Shown here in pieces: positions 44,001 through 54,249 of a DNA stretch of 64,000 nt. Numbering within the stretch: the stretch's first letter is position 1; each line of letters opens with the position of its first letter. Position numbers and translations under genes: made by a program. Origin of the DNA: Lactarius indigo (lineage: Eukaryota; Basidiomycota; Agaricomycetes; Russulales; Russulaceae); contig JAFKAC010000010.1 in assembly GCA_025766275.1 (NCBI GenBank), positions 930,001 to 994,000 on the forward strand, read 5' to 3'. Under the pieces are notes generated by a model. That model searched no databases, was not told the origin of the DNA, and worked only from the letters and a program-made list of their open reading frames with translations.

Positions 44001-46180
44001 TGATTGATACGGCAAGGCACTGGAAGAGGCGCTGTGCATACGGTCGAATCTCTTCAATTATCGCCTGCAATGCGCGTTTGTACGTGTCGTCTAACGATTT
44101 CGGCATATTATTCAAAGCATTGCGAAGACCTGCAGGGAAGGTCCAACGCAGGGTCTCCAGCTGACAAAAAACCCATCTGAACCTGCAGTGACACTGATTA
44201 AGCGATTCGAAAAGGCACTACGGCAATCACTTACATCCCATCCACTTTATCTGAGAGTGTATCAATCACCAACTGCCTATCTTCTTCTCTCCATCCTCGC
44301 ATCTTCCGGTCAGAACGCACGACTGCGTTGATGTACGAGGCGATGTCTGCCTTTTGTCCGGCTTCGTCGTGAAGGGACACATGGAACGGCGCCAGGGGTT
44401 CAAGAACGTTTCGGATGTCGACTTCTGTGCGACTGGAGACGCATATTCGTACATTTGGAAGATTTGACTTGAAAAGTTCCTCCAGAAAATCGAGCACCTG
44501 CTCACGCGGGGTCGGCATCCCGGAAAGATTGGGGCATTCATCGAGAGCGTCAATAATGATGTACATCGCTGGCTGCCCTGGCACTTTGAGCATTTCAACT
44601 AGACATTGCGAGAGTGCGTCTTCTGAAGGCTCTCGTGTGCCTCCGGCATGATCTGAATATAAATGGGACAAAATTTGATAGCAAGGATCAGACTCGGCGC
44701 TGAGCTGAAAAGCCAGAGAGGATAGGAGCCCGCGCAGGTGTTGTTTCTCTGTATCCGCAAAATCGAAATAATAATATGCCATTGATGCTAACCCCGCTTT
44801 GCGCCTGTTGTCGATCTCTCGTACGATCGAGGAACTAGTACGGAGAATGAGTGACTATAACCAAAAGCGGTGAGAAATGACCTACAGCAAGATGGTCTTT
44901 CCCGAACCCGCTACATGATGCGAAAGGATTAGGGGTCGTCGCAAGGCTTGTGTTGAGAACGCACGTATTCCATAGATCCATAAAAGGGAGCCCTTCGCAT
45001 TCCACTCATCGAAGATGCTCCCTCGGAAGAACCATGTGGCGGTTCCATCTCGATGTATTTTGCATCCGGTGTTGTAATTTTTTGACGGATCTGGAGGGCA
45101 GAGCCAATTTTTGGAGTCCTTTTGCAATTGGTCGCCTGCAACTCGTGTTAGCGCCATCAGTAGACAATGGGAGCATCGACCGATAACGGACGTCTCATCT
45201 TGTTTATATCACTCGCCATTAGTTGCATCGTATCTACAGCTGCCGTCAGCTCATGTGACACCGGATGCGGTTAAAGCATACCCAGAGCCTTCCGGATCCC
45301 GTCCGTTGATGCTTTACCATCTATTAAGCATATCTCAGTTGAGCGTCGGTAGCCGAGCGAGCGAGCTTTGCGCACCATTCATGACTACGTTCACATTATT
45401 GACGAGCCCGTAGACCACTTCGAAGGTCTGTGCGACGGTCATCCGGCCCTCCTCCCTGAGTGAGACGGTCAAGCCTCTGCAGCACAGCCTCGATCTCGCT
45501 CTCTCCTAGAAGCTTCTTCGCGAATTTCTCTATACCATCTTAAGCTGTGGAATATCGCAGAAGGCGATTCACTCACTGAATCTGCCTTGCTTAATTTGCT
45601 TGGTGGCGAGGGCAAATACGGAGAGTAACTCGACCATTATCTTGACGATTATATCGGTCATCGAAGGGGTCAATGGGACATCGGTATAGATCCGAAGACG
45701 TTTGAGGAAATTTCCCGATGCATTCAAACAAGTCAACAAGTGCATCGTAGCTTGAGCTGACGCCATCAGCCGTCTGGGTGATGCAAATCAGGAAATACGT
45801 AAGATAGAGAATGTCGAGGCATATGTACCGTAATGAGAACGTCCACACCGACAAAGATCGCTTTTGCTGGTTGGAACGGGACCTAGTAGCCAAACGATGA
45901 AAAAGGTTAAGAGGCAAAAACTAAGGCATTCGGCTCACTAAACCCGCGGCTTCGCCAAGAATTCCAGAGAGCGCATGGACGACCTGCACTACTGGGTTAA
46001 GCCAGTTGATTAACTTGCGATTTCCATCGCGATAGACTTTGAATGCGTTCGCCTTGTGTTCAAGTAGCTTAAGGACATCATCGGGGGAATCATGGCCTCG
46101 GAGCTCGGTCAGCCGAGAGGGTGTTGGTCGAGTTCCACGCCGATCTGCTCCCGGTAGTCAGCGAGAGCTTTATCGAAGGA
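41037..46180 (-). pseudogene. NACHT-ankyrin NLR (STAND) protein gene with frameshifts
   Basis: Minus strand, in order. An N-terminal helical region (FDKALADYREQIGVEL; then LINWLNPVVQVVHALSG; then SYDALVDLFE; then RLRIYTDVPLTPSMTDIIVK). A NACHT module with Walker A assembled over an intron (LLWIYG plus PGSGKTILL) and Walker B YIIIDALDECP. Then LDDTYKRALQAIIEEI, a winged-helix-like region (FSHFSVKEFLTSDRL) and about 23 ankyrin repeats to 41037. Single-base frame changes relative to the expected reading lie near 46113, 45711, 45458 and 43950. The 1006-codon ankyrin frame itself is open. NLRs of this build act in fungal non-self recognition. The frameshifts make this copy probably inactive, unless they are assembly errors. 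Confidence 0.75.
41040..43400 (-). repeat. array of about 23 ankyrin repeats, central units nearly identical
   Basis: Each unit is 33 residues (99 bp) of the form DGWTPLHSASLSGHVKMAEL then LIQHGADVGSRN. Units between about 41.75 and 43.0 kb, roughly twelve, are much more alike than the first four and last five. They differ mainly at the beta-hairpin positions and the residues after TPLH. One unit has an extra residue (QQHGAD) and one lacks the usual HGAD (HHIDSLSHP). A non-repeat linker of about 30 residues (NPTTSSANAQLSRPRGEDAE) separates the last five. This pattern fits recent unit shuffling. Confidence 0.85.
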
Positions 46181-46872
46181 TCACTTGAAATGATGCAACA
46201 GGCATTTGGTATAATGCCCCACAAAGAGATACGCGACGCTATGTTGGGTGTTGTACGATGTCGTAAGGCTCACGGTAGCTTTTAGGTCAGCGATGTCGTG
46301 ACCGCAGTTCTGACTGTCATGCGACTCGTGTCAGCCAACTGTATTTTTAGTCATTTACAGTATTCAGACCCCAATCAAGGCTCCTGGAAAGATTCCAGAA
46401 AATAGAAACAATGTGTCACAGAGATGACAGAATCTTGCGACTTTTCGGCTGTGGTAACCTTTGCATCACGTGTACTGTATGTCCGCGGAAGCATACCATC
46501 TCGTTCAAGCCATGGATCGCCAGGGCCATCGTTTCGGAAAGCGCTGTCGACTCAGTTCATCGACTCACACCCAGCCTTCGCGCACCTCTCAGGTCTCACT
46601 GGCCTCACTGCAGGTCAACGAACTGTGGTACATGCGATGTGTGGGGACCTTCGAAAGATGTTTCCAATGGGTCTCTTGGTAACTTACGCATATTGTTGGA
46701 GTTTTCGGTTGAGCCCATTAACGTCCGTCCGCGGCGATTGTTGCCTTTGGTCGAGTGCTCACGGGCGTCACCAACCCCGCCGCGGGCCAATGAACCATAA
46801 TACCCAGTCAGCTACGTCCGAAGGTGAGTCTTTTTTACATCGCACACACTCCTTTCACCAGCCATAACCATC
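46181..46872. other. intergenic, NLR 5' side and glycosyltransferase promoter
   Basis: The NLR start codon could not be fixed: TGA precedes FDKALADY in frame, so an upstream exon is likely in 46.2-46.4 kb. 46720-46800 duplicates the promoter region at 38295-38400 with its CCAAT-type elements. Confidence 0.4.
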
Positions 46873-49107
46873 ATGGCCCTCAGTCTTTTACCCATTTCTC
46901 ACCCCGAGTCTCACGCCGCCTCTAAACCTCGCCGCTGGCGGTCAGTTCTTCGGTCCAATGGCGCGCTGAAAATCGGATTTTTCTCCACTGGATTCTTTAT
47001 CACTGGTCTGGTTGTTTACGCGACTTTCTTCTCTACTTATGCCCCCTCATCATGGCATCTCCCTGCCTTGAATATCTCTTTACATCTCGATTCAGATCCA
47101 TTAGTACCCCCCGACCCTGACGAACCCCTCCTTGTCGATCCGACAATTGCCCCCTCTTCCCCTTCACCACCCTCACCGCCATCCGATGTGCTGTCTCTCG
47201 AACAGATCAGAGATATCGTAGCTCCCACCCGAGGTTTTTTCGCTCGAGACTACAGCCTGGGTCTAGGTTGGAATAACGTTAGTGGGTCCATTGGCATTTA
47301 GTATCAGCTACAAACGATACCTTTACAGGTGCGGTACATCTACGAAGCTGCTCTCCTGCAGGCAGAATTATTGAATCGCACCCTGGTTTTACCTTCGTTC
47401 GTCTATGCGCGCGCATGCGAGTACGACATGTATGTGACGCGTTCCATACCTTGCATCGATGTTCTCACACCTTTTGACATCTGCAGCACCGTTTGCGCGG
47501 ACTACGCAACTATGGTCAATAAGGGCGATGTTATTGGATCGGACGAGTGGCGCGAAATGCCGATCGAGCAGCAAATGGGTTTCCGCATTCCCATCTCGGC
47601 TGTCGTAAATATTACACATCTCCGTAGTCGGCATCCGGTCATCACCGCCTCGGAATACCTGCGTCTGCACGGCCAAGATCCTGAAAGCGAATCGAGCAGT
47701 GGGTTTTGGCCCCGCGAAGAGTACCAAACCCACACCAACGTCTTTGAGACGAACAAGACAAAGACGCCGTCACTATTCATCATCGAGAACCACTGGTACC
47801 ATTCTACGAGCACGATCCGCGTCGACTTCATTCCTGAGGAGATGAAGAAGAGGGGGATGCTGGAACCCCTCCCTGGGCCAGACAACTACGACGGTAACGT
47901 CGAACACTGGCCTCCCCTAAAGCCAACGGAACTGTCTGTTAGTCTGGCCGAAACTGCGGATGAGTTCGGTTTCCCACTAGACTGGGACACAGCCAAAAAC
48001 GTTTTGGCAAATTCGTCCGATCTGCTCGGGGACGTAAATCTTGACCACGATGATGTCGTCGAGGAGATACTAAACGCACATGGCTGGGAGGTCCTGTACA
48101 CTTTCCCGGCTGTGTAAGTCCCATTATTTCACTTTTTTCGTGGTTATGACGCTGATTCCCCCTCGAGTGTCGGAATGGACTTTGCGAAGCTCGTTGTTGG
48201 TGATCTCAAACAAGTTGTTCCGCGCACGTCAATAAGAGGCTTCAAAGATGACTATCGTGACGTGGATGCCGACGTTGTCGTACTTGCTGGACAGACCCAT
48301 TTAGGTACCAAGCCCGTAAGTAGTCGTTTTGTCACCGTGTGGTGAATCCAAACGATTCTTCAGGGAGCCATGCGTTTCACAGAGGAGCTGGGGCGCCGTA
48401 GATATGCGGGTACGGTGTTACACTCACTCATCCCACCACAGAAGATATTCGACCTTGCCGAGGTTCTGTCCTCCCGTATGCGTCAACTCACCGGAGGCCG
48501 AATGTGGATGGGGGCACACATGCGACGCGGAGACTGTAAGCGCTTTTATATGCGCACTTCCCCAAGCAGAGCGGCACTGACGCTTTGATACTCAGTCGTA
48601 CGACTTGGATGGGCAATGGAATCGACACCTGAGGATCACGTCCGGCGCGTGAAGGAACGCCTACAAGTAGGCAGCTCAGTCCTAGCCAACCTTCACGATA
48701 GCCGCAATTGGACGACGTACGATATCGAGGGCGTCAAGCCCGATCCAGAGCAGTACGTGTTACCACCCCCACGGGCCGAGGACCCGTTTTTCATCGCGAC
48801 GGATGAACGCGATCCGGACGCGCTGGGCAAGATTGCCGCTGCCGGCGCGATCTTCATGTCCGACTTGCTCACGATGGAGGACCGTCGTGAATTCGGCTGG
48901 CTGCTGATGATCACAGACTTGATGGCCCTCGTCGAGCAGCAGGTGCTCATCCATAGCAGTTTCTTCTACGGGCACTGCTTGAGCTCCGTTATCAGGCGTG
49001 ATTGTGAATTCGCGCGCGGCCCGCGGCGCAGATCCACGGACCATGCTTCTGGATTAATATTTTTAGTGTCACGACCATCTCCGCTAATTGGGCATAAAAT
49101 TAACTAA
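46873..49107 (+). CDS. O-fucosyltransferase-like glycosyltransferase, 654 aa, open
   Basis: Six exons: 46873-47277, 47329-47429, 47487-48113, 48168-48315, 48364-48535 and 48596-49107. Phases agree throughout (1965 nt). It is a type II membrane protein: cytosolic RRWRSVLRSNGALK, anchor IGFFSTGFFITGLVVYATFF, then a proline-rich stem. The catalytic region starts at LSLEQIRDIVAPTRGFFARD and includes YIYEAALLQAELLNRTLVLP. The HMRRGDF motif (exon 5/6 join) fits the HxRRGD nucleotide-sugar motif of O-fucosyltransferase-type folds, and IATDERDPDALGKIA is the late acidic block. The Golgi is the expected site. Relative to the paralogue, a one-base insertion near 48987 changes the last residues; the conserved ending is legible in another frame. 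Acceptor specificity is unknown. Confidence 0.75.
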
Positions 49108-49154
49108 TATCTACAAGCCGGATCTGAGAAGATCTCCATCGTCCCTCCATATCA

Positions 49155-50057
49155 TCAAATGGTCTGGTGCTGCACCAAGTAGAGTCCTGGCGTAGTAGCC
49201 GTGAGGCCGCATATAGACACATTAATCAGGGTGGGATCATACACGCACCAATCGGCTTTTCCTTCACTGCTCGTCACGTCTACCCAACAATCCTCCTTGC
49301 GCGCGCCTTGTGGACAGGCCAGTAGGAACGCGTGATACGTCCCCGACTCACATGCGAAGCTCGGCAGCTGCTCCGTCGCATTGTACCTCGGTGTGAACGA
49401 GCCGACTTTGTCAACGCGGCGCGGGAGGGTCCTATATGACAGCCTCTGCAAAGTCGATCTTGGAGTCCACCGCAAGAGACCACACGTCGATCGTCGATCC
49501 GAGATGCGCGATCTCCATCGCGTCCGACCCGTACTCCGGAATATGCAGTGCAAGGCTACAGTTCTCCATCCCGTAATCCAACGCGCGAAACTGAACAAAA
49601 GTCGAAATCTGTTCTTTACGTATTAGCGGGACTCTGTGTCACGGGGAGGAGCGAGCGCGCGCCCACCTCAGGCTCGACGAGCAGTCGGCGATCGTTGTAC
49701 GGAACGGTGCCATAAGCCGCCATGAACGACACTGGCCACTGCGGATAGACCTTGTCGGGTTCTGCGGCGGATACCTTGCGCGAGCGCACGTGGCAGGACC
49801 TTGGATCGGGGGGAACCGATGATCCGTTTTGGTTCCGTTGCGGTAAAGCAGGTCGAAATTGATGTAAGTGCTCGGGGTTTCCAGCTTCGTGGGATCGGCT
49901 GGGTACCAGACGGACTGCGCGTAGCGGTAGCCCAAGGAGATGAGGAGGACGCTGTCGAGAACCGTGCAGACCGCGATGATGACGAACCCGAAGTATAAAA
50001 TTGTTTTAGACCTATTGCTTAGGGCGACTGTGCGGGTATAATCAGAACGGGTGCCAT
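49155..50057 (-). pseudogene. GP family copy 5, most complete but frame-shifted
   Basis: ATG at 50057, stop at 49155. It shows the family's full order. After a short N-terminus comes the anchor FGFVIIAVCTVLDSVLLISL, then QSVWYPADPT, TYINFDLLYRNGTKTDHRF and WPVSFMAAYGTVPYNDRRLL. FVQFRALDYGMENCSLALHI, DVWSLAVDSKIDFA, LPSFACESGTYHAFLLACPQ and EDCWVDVTSSEGKADW follow, with tail GLYLVQHQTI. At least three frame changes are needed (near 50010, 49800 and 49435), so it is not functional as read. One N-glycosylation-type site (NGT) and one NCS are present. It lies beside a UstYa-like gene, as the GP copies do in the 8-28 kb units. Confidence 0.5.
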
Positions 50058-50596
50058 ACTAACGGAGAGTAAATAGAGTCGTACTAGAGCCCCAGCGCTC
50101 TGCATCATTATGATCTTCTGACTTATCCTGAGGTAAGGGTTGGTAGCTACGGCGCCACATGAGGAGAGGGGAGGGGAACGGATTGTACGATGAACAAACT
50201 TATAGAGGGGAGAACCCAAATGAGTTGGCCGAGGTCATTAGACTTGTGCGAAACTAGAGCGCGTATGTCGAGCCATACAATCGTCGGGGGAGATTCGCCG
50301 TGAGTAACTCTAACAGGCCTGGTGTATGGAAATGCCGGAATAAAGCAGACATATCAGCGCGAAGGCGATGTATTGTGCACAGAGCGCATCGTGTCGCCAG
50401 ATGTAGTGATGATACACCCAAATCGGGCAGCACGATCCCACATATCACAATAGATTCGCTGGAGATCGTTCACACGAGTCGCACAAACTGAAACTTTACT
50501 AAACGCCGCAGTCACATGGAAGAGTGCTGGATGATGATGAAGCAATCCCGTGGTTCAGTCAAACTCGAGGCTGGGTGTTGCTAGTACAGCCACGAT
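50058..50596. other. intergenic
   Basis: No gene is recognisable. It forms the 5' side of GP copy 5 and the 3' side of the UstYa-like gene. Confidence 0.3.
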
Positions 50597-51305
50597 TCAG
50601 AGGTCGCCCAATGATACCACGTAAAGGGACTTACTGGACAGCCGGGTCTCCTTTAGGAAATAATACCAATCCAACCAGTTCCTCGCACTGTAGTCCCAAG
50701 CCGTGTCGAAATCGCGACACGTGTGCGTCTGCCCAACGCGATCCACCTCAAAGTCGCGTGTCGCAAAGTCTCCCGGCTCGAGCGTCAGGTCGGGGTGGCA
50801 CAGCGCCTGCTGACGCAGGTAATTTAGGCAGTGCTGGTGATGGGGGAATCGGTGCTTGTTGGTACGGTTCGTGAGCTGCTGGTGCAAGTAGAGCAGACAG
50901 TGCTCTTGGTGGTAGAGCGACACCGCGAACGTCCGGTTGTTGGCGCCGATGCGTCCCGCGCCGTCGAACCCGAATCCCTCTTTCGTACCACCACTCGTCC
51001 TCCGCCCCAGGTCCGCCTACCGCATAGTGCACGCTTTCCTCTACCACCATTTCCACCTTCCGCTCTAGAGTCAAGGGGAAATATGGCGGCCAATCGTCAC
51101 CTAGCAGGCCTTCACGCGTGTCAGCCTCGGCTAATGCAGAAATGAAGGTAACAAGGGTTGGCTAACTGTGTTCCTTCTTCATGACGTTGGTTTTAAATTG
51201 GACATTCTTAACGAATGCGAACAATGTATGCGTCAAGATTATAGATGTGACGCTAAGAGCGGAGACGAGCACGACGAGCAGGCTGTTGGCATACTTTCGG
51301 TACAT
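50597..51305 (-). pseudogene. UstYa-like (DUF3328) protein, two HxxHC motifs, one frame change
   Basis: Exon 1 is 51305-51167: a membrane anchor reading NSLLVVLVSALSVTSIILT. A short 36-nt intron (GTTAGC...CATTAG, 51166-51131) leads into exon 2 (EADTREGLLGDDWPPYFPLT). The reading then carries EMVVEESVHYAVGG and EDEWWYERG. After a one-base change near 50975 it continues FGFDGAGRIGANNRTF, LYHQEHCLLYLHQQ, HHQHCLNYLRQQALCHPD, HTCRDFDTAWDYSARN and WLDWYYFLKE. The two HxxHC motifs are the family hallmark of UstYa-type enzymes, which catalyse oxidative or cyclising steps in fungal RiPP and related pathways. An upstream ATG at 51356 is also possible. It is divergent from the UstYa-like gene at 51650. 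Confidence 0.65.
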
Positions 51306-51649
51306 TGTACACACGAGCAGCTTGAAGAGGATACGTGGGGATCTATTTGACAGCAATCTCCTTTGATTGGGGCTGTGTAACTCATCGCTCCCAGCCTATT
51401 ATTAGAAAGGTGTATCACTTTCTACATTGGTGATGACCATCAAATCGCGGCGTTTGCGAGGCTGTGGGTTGACCAGGTGACCCTACCTGGTCCTAGGCCG
51501 GTTTCTTCTCGTGAACTCGGGCACTATCACTTCCCTTCGTCCTCATACTCCAAAAGTTCCTTCGAGATTCGCCTTCTTATCACCATCCCTCCTTCCGCCC
51601 ATAATCTTGACCTGGCCCCAAGTGACCGACCAGCTCCCCAGAGATCGTC
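51306..51649. promoter_or_regulatory. bidirectional promoter between UstYa-like genes
   Basis: A spacer of about 345 bp separates divergent start codons. The same arrangement and sequence recur at about 52965-53336, and in part at 58390-58500 and 61260-61430. Shared landmarks are GGT-GTATCGCTTTCT, GCGGC-TTTGC-AGGCT, GGTGACC or GTGACCCTCC, and CGGTTTCTTCTC-TGAACTCG. The recurrence suggests the pair was duplicated as a unit with its promoter. Confidence 0.55.
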
Positions 51650-52238
51650 ATGTACCCCGTAATAAAGTACATCGCTCTTGTTTCACTAGGCCTACTCAGT
51701 CAGCTTGGGTGCACCTCCCTTCGTCAATCAGGATTCATGATACCCAGTAAACGTAAGGGGATATTCTTCTCTCTCCCATGACACATTCTGCTTACACTTG
51801 GGCGTAGCCTACGACATGAACGACCGTCCTAACTGGGTCATAAGATATCTCTCACCCATCCCCATGAACATCGAGGGCAGGAAGCACTATCAGCTCTCCG
51901 ACGCCGACGCCGAATGGGCTGCGCTCGTCCCGAACAACGCAACCCTCTATCTGGGACCGCAGATCCGACTGCCCAAGATCTCCATGTTCCACCAGCTACA
52001 TTGTCTAGACGTATTCAGGCGCGAAATTATGGAGGCGGCTCCGCAAGATCTGACTCGGAGGCGGCACTGTCTCACTATTCTACTGAACATTGAGCTCTGT
52101 CCCATGGACCTCGCGGTGCTGGGACAGGAGTCCGAAGCCGAGGTTCAACCTCGCGCTCAGGCCTATCAGTGTGTAGGCTGGAGGCGCGTGTATCGAGAAC
52201 TATCAGAAATACACTACAGCCCACAGGCCTCAGGGTGA
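51650..52238 (+). CDS. UstYa-like (DUF3328) protein, 177 aa, intact
   Basis: Exon 1 is 51650-51752 and exon 2 is 51808-52238, joined over a 55-nt GTAAGG...CGTAG intron in phase. The N-terminus MYPVIKYIALVSLGLLSQLG is an anchor or signal. The body reads KHYQLSDADAEWAALVPNNA, TLYLGPQIRLPKISMFHQLH then CLDVFRREI, and RRRHCLTILLNIELCPMDLA. It ends QAYQCVGWRRVYRELSEIH. FHQLHC is a complete HxxHC motif. The second is RRRHC, lacking the first histidine. The product is shorter than two-motif UstYa proteins and forms a divergent pair with the gene at 50597-51305. Substrate unknown. Confidence 0.7.
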
Positions 52239-52689
52239 TGGGTGAGCAGCTCCCTCTCCTGTACAGAAGGATGTTGTGTTGCCGCCAAACCAGAGACGTT
52301 TATGTGTCATGCTTGAAAATATCGGCTCTGTGGGCCCCGCGTTGTTATTATACCTAGTTATGATTGGTGACGTTGTCCTGGTTACTACGCCTCTTTAGTA
52401 TATACTGTATTTTAGGTATCTACGGCCTAAGACAAAATAGGCTTCCCCCCTTGTGTTTCAGACATCAGAGATGTTCAGCGTGCCGCATTCGCGCGCAACT
52501 TAGCGACTTGAGAGCGACATGCCCTCGATATAGGCGGCCATCCTTTCAGTGTTTTGCACCGCGCAGAAGCGTGTGCGACCATTTCCGACCACTTTCGACC
52601 ACCCAACCTAGTTGGGCTCCGCCTACCCTACTGTTTCAGTTCTCGAACTCACGCACTTGCACGCGACCATAGCCTGAGATATTTTACAG
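52239..52689. other. intergenic
   Basis: No gene is recognisable. It has a short internal repeat CGACCATTTCCGACCA-CTTTCGACCACC near 52578-52610. Confidence 0.3.
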
Positions 52690-52965
52690 TACGCGCTCGC
52701 AACCGCCACAAACACCTACCACTGGCAGGCCTTCGCGCGCGTCAGCTTCGGCAGATCCCAAGGTATCGGGGGCAACTGACTGTTCTGTATTCCTTCTTCA
52801 TGACCTCGGCTTCAAATTGGACATTACTATTGAGTATGAAAGTGCCAATGTGTGGGTCAAGAGTATAGATGCGGTACTTAGCAGAGCGGAGTCGGCGACG
52901 AGCACACTGCTGGTACTATTCTTTCTGCACATGGTATACACGGGCGTGTATCAGCTTCAAGTTGG
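52690..52965 (-). pseudogene. UstYa-like two-motif gene, N-terminal fragment only
   Basis: The sequence matches exon 1, the intron and the first codons of exon 2 of the 50.6-51.3 kb gene (GAAGCTGACGCGCGCGAAGG corresponds to its EADTREG). Homology stops just after that, so the catalytic part is missing. Its promoter side still faces the UstYa-like gene at 53337. Confidence 0.55.
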
Positions 52966-53336
52966 CGCAGAAGAGGGGATCGATTTGACGCGCTCTCCTT
53001 TGGTTGGATTGTGTAACTCATCGTTTCTGCCCTGCCCTGTTATTAGAAGGAAGGTGTATCGCTTTCTGTCCATGCGATCACTTGCGGCGTTTGCAAGGCT
53101 CAGCGCTCAGGCTGAGGCTGTGCCATTGGACTGATGTGACCCTCCGTATCTGTATCCTAGTCCCTAGGTCGGTTTCTTCTCATGAACTCGAACACTGTGA
53201 CTCCCTTCGTCCTCGCACCCCAAAGGTCCTTTCGAGATTCGCCTCTTATCGTCATCTTTCCTTCCACTCATCGACTTGATCTAGCCACCCCAGGCGACAG
53301 ACCAGTTCTCCAGAGGTCATCATGCATCAGGTCATC
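52966..53336. promoter_or_regulatory. second copy of the bidirectional UstYa promoter
   Basis: Matches 51306-51649 over most of its length. It now serves only the plus-strand gene, because the minus-strand partner is truncated. ATG triplets at 53322 and 53337 are both in frame. The second aligns with the start of the paralogue at 51650. Confidence 0.5.
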
Positions 53337-53994
53337 ATGCATCCTATAATGAAGCATATCGCTCTCATTTCACTTTGCCTACTCATCAAACTTTGGTGTA
53401 CCACCCTTCTCCGACCGGGATCTACAGCACCCGATCAATGTAAGGGGATACTCTTCTCCCTCTCCCATGACGTCCTGCTTACACCAGGGCTTAGCCTACA
53501 TTGCGTTCAAGCTTCGCACCTGGAATAATATCGACAATCTTCCGTCCGCCCTCACGAACATCTCGGGCACAAAGCACTATAAACTCTCCAAAGCCGACGC
53601 CGAATGGGCGGCACTCATCCCGAACGACGGAACCCTCTATCTCGGACCATTTGACCTACTGGGCACCGCCTTCGCGTTCGACCAGCGAAATTGTTTAGAC
53701 ATACTCAAGCGCGACATTATCGACGGGTTCCCGCAGGAGTACAGCACGTACTGTCTCTCCTCTTTAATACACAAAATTATGCTCTGCCACATGGACCTCG
53801 CGGTGCTGGGACGGGAGTTTAAAGCCGATGTCCGCGCTGAAGCCTATCAGTGTGTAGACTGGTGGCGCATACACCAAAAACTGCACGAATTAGAGTACGC
53901 TCTGGATGTCTCATGGCAGTGGCTGTTGCCGATGTTCGGGTCTCAGAGTGACCATGATCTCCAATCGCAATTGTTGGTGGTCGATGGTCAGTAA
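53337..53994 (+). CDS. UstYa-like paralogue, 200 aa, HxxHC lost
   Basis: Exon 1 is 53337-53439 and exon 2 is 53495-53994, with a 55-nt GTAAGG...CTTAG intron in phase, as in the tandem paralogue at 51650. The order is MHPIMKHIALISLCLL anchor, KHYKLSKADAEWAALIPNDG, TLYLGPFDLLG, then FDQRNCLDILKRDIIDGF where the paralogue has FHQLHC. YCLSSLIHKIMLCHMDLAVL and a longer C-terminus (EYALDVSWQWLLPMFG) follow. Both histidines of HxxHC are replaced (D and N). The second motif is TYC. The frame is nevertheless open, so it may be a non-catalytic partner or an early pseudogene. Confidence 0.65.
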
Positions 53995-54249
53995 ATTTAG
54001 ACTCCACGGTCCACAGCTTGTCGCTAGGGTCCGGTGACCACTAAACTCAATATAATTCTGGAGTGGTCCATTGAGTAATTCGTTCTAATATTATGCTTAC
54101 TGTTAACGCCGCCATCATGAGGTGAAGAGCGCTCGACGGTGAGTCGATGTTAGACTCATAAGTCGTCACAGAACGAGGTTGTGGTTGTCGCGAGCGACAT
54201 AGATCCCCTCGGTCCTAGCGACCCGGCACCCGATAGGGGGGGAAGCCAC

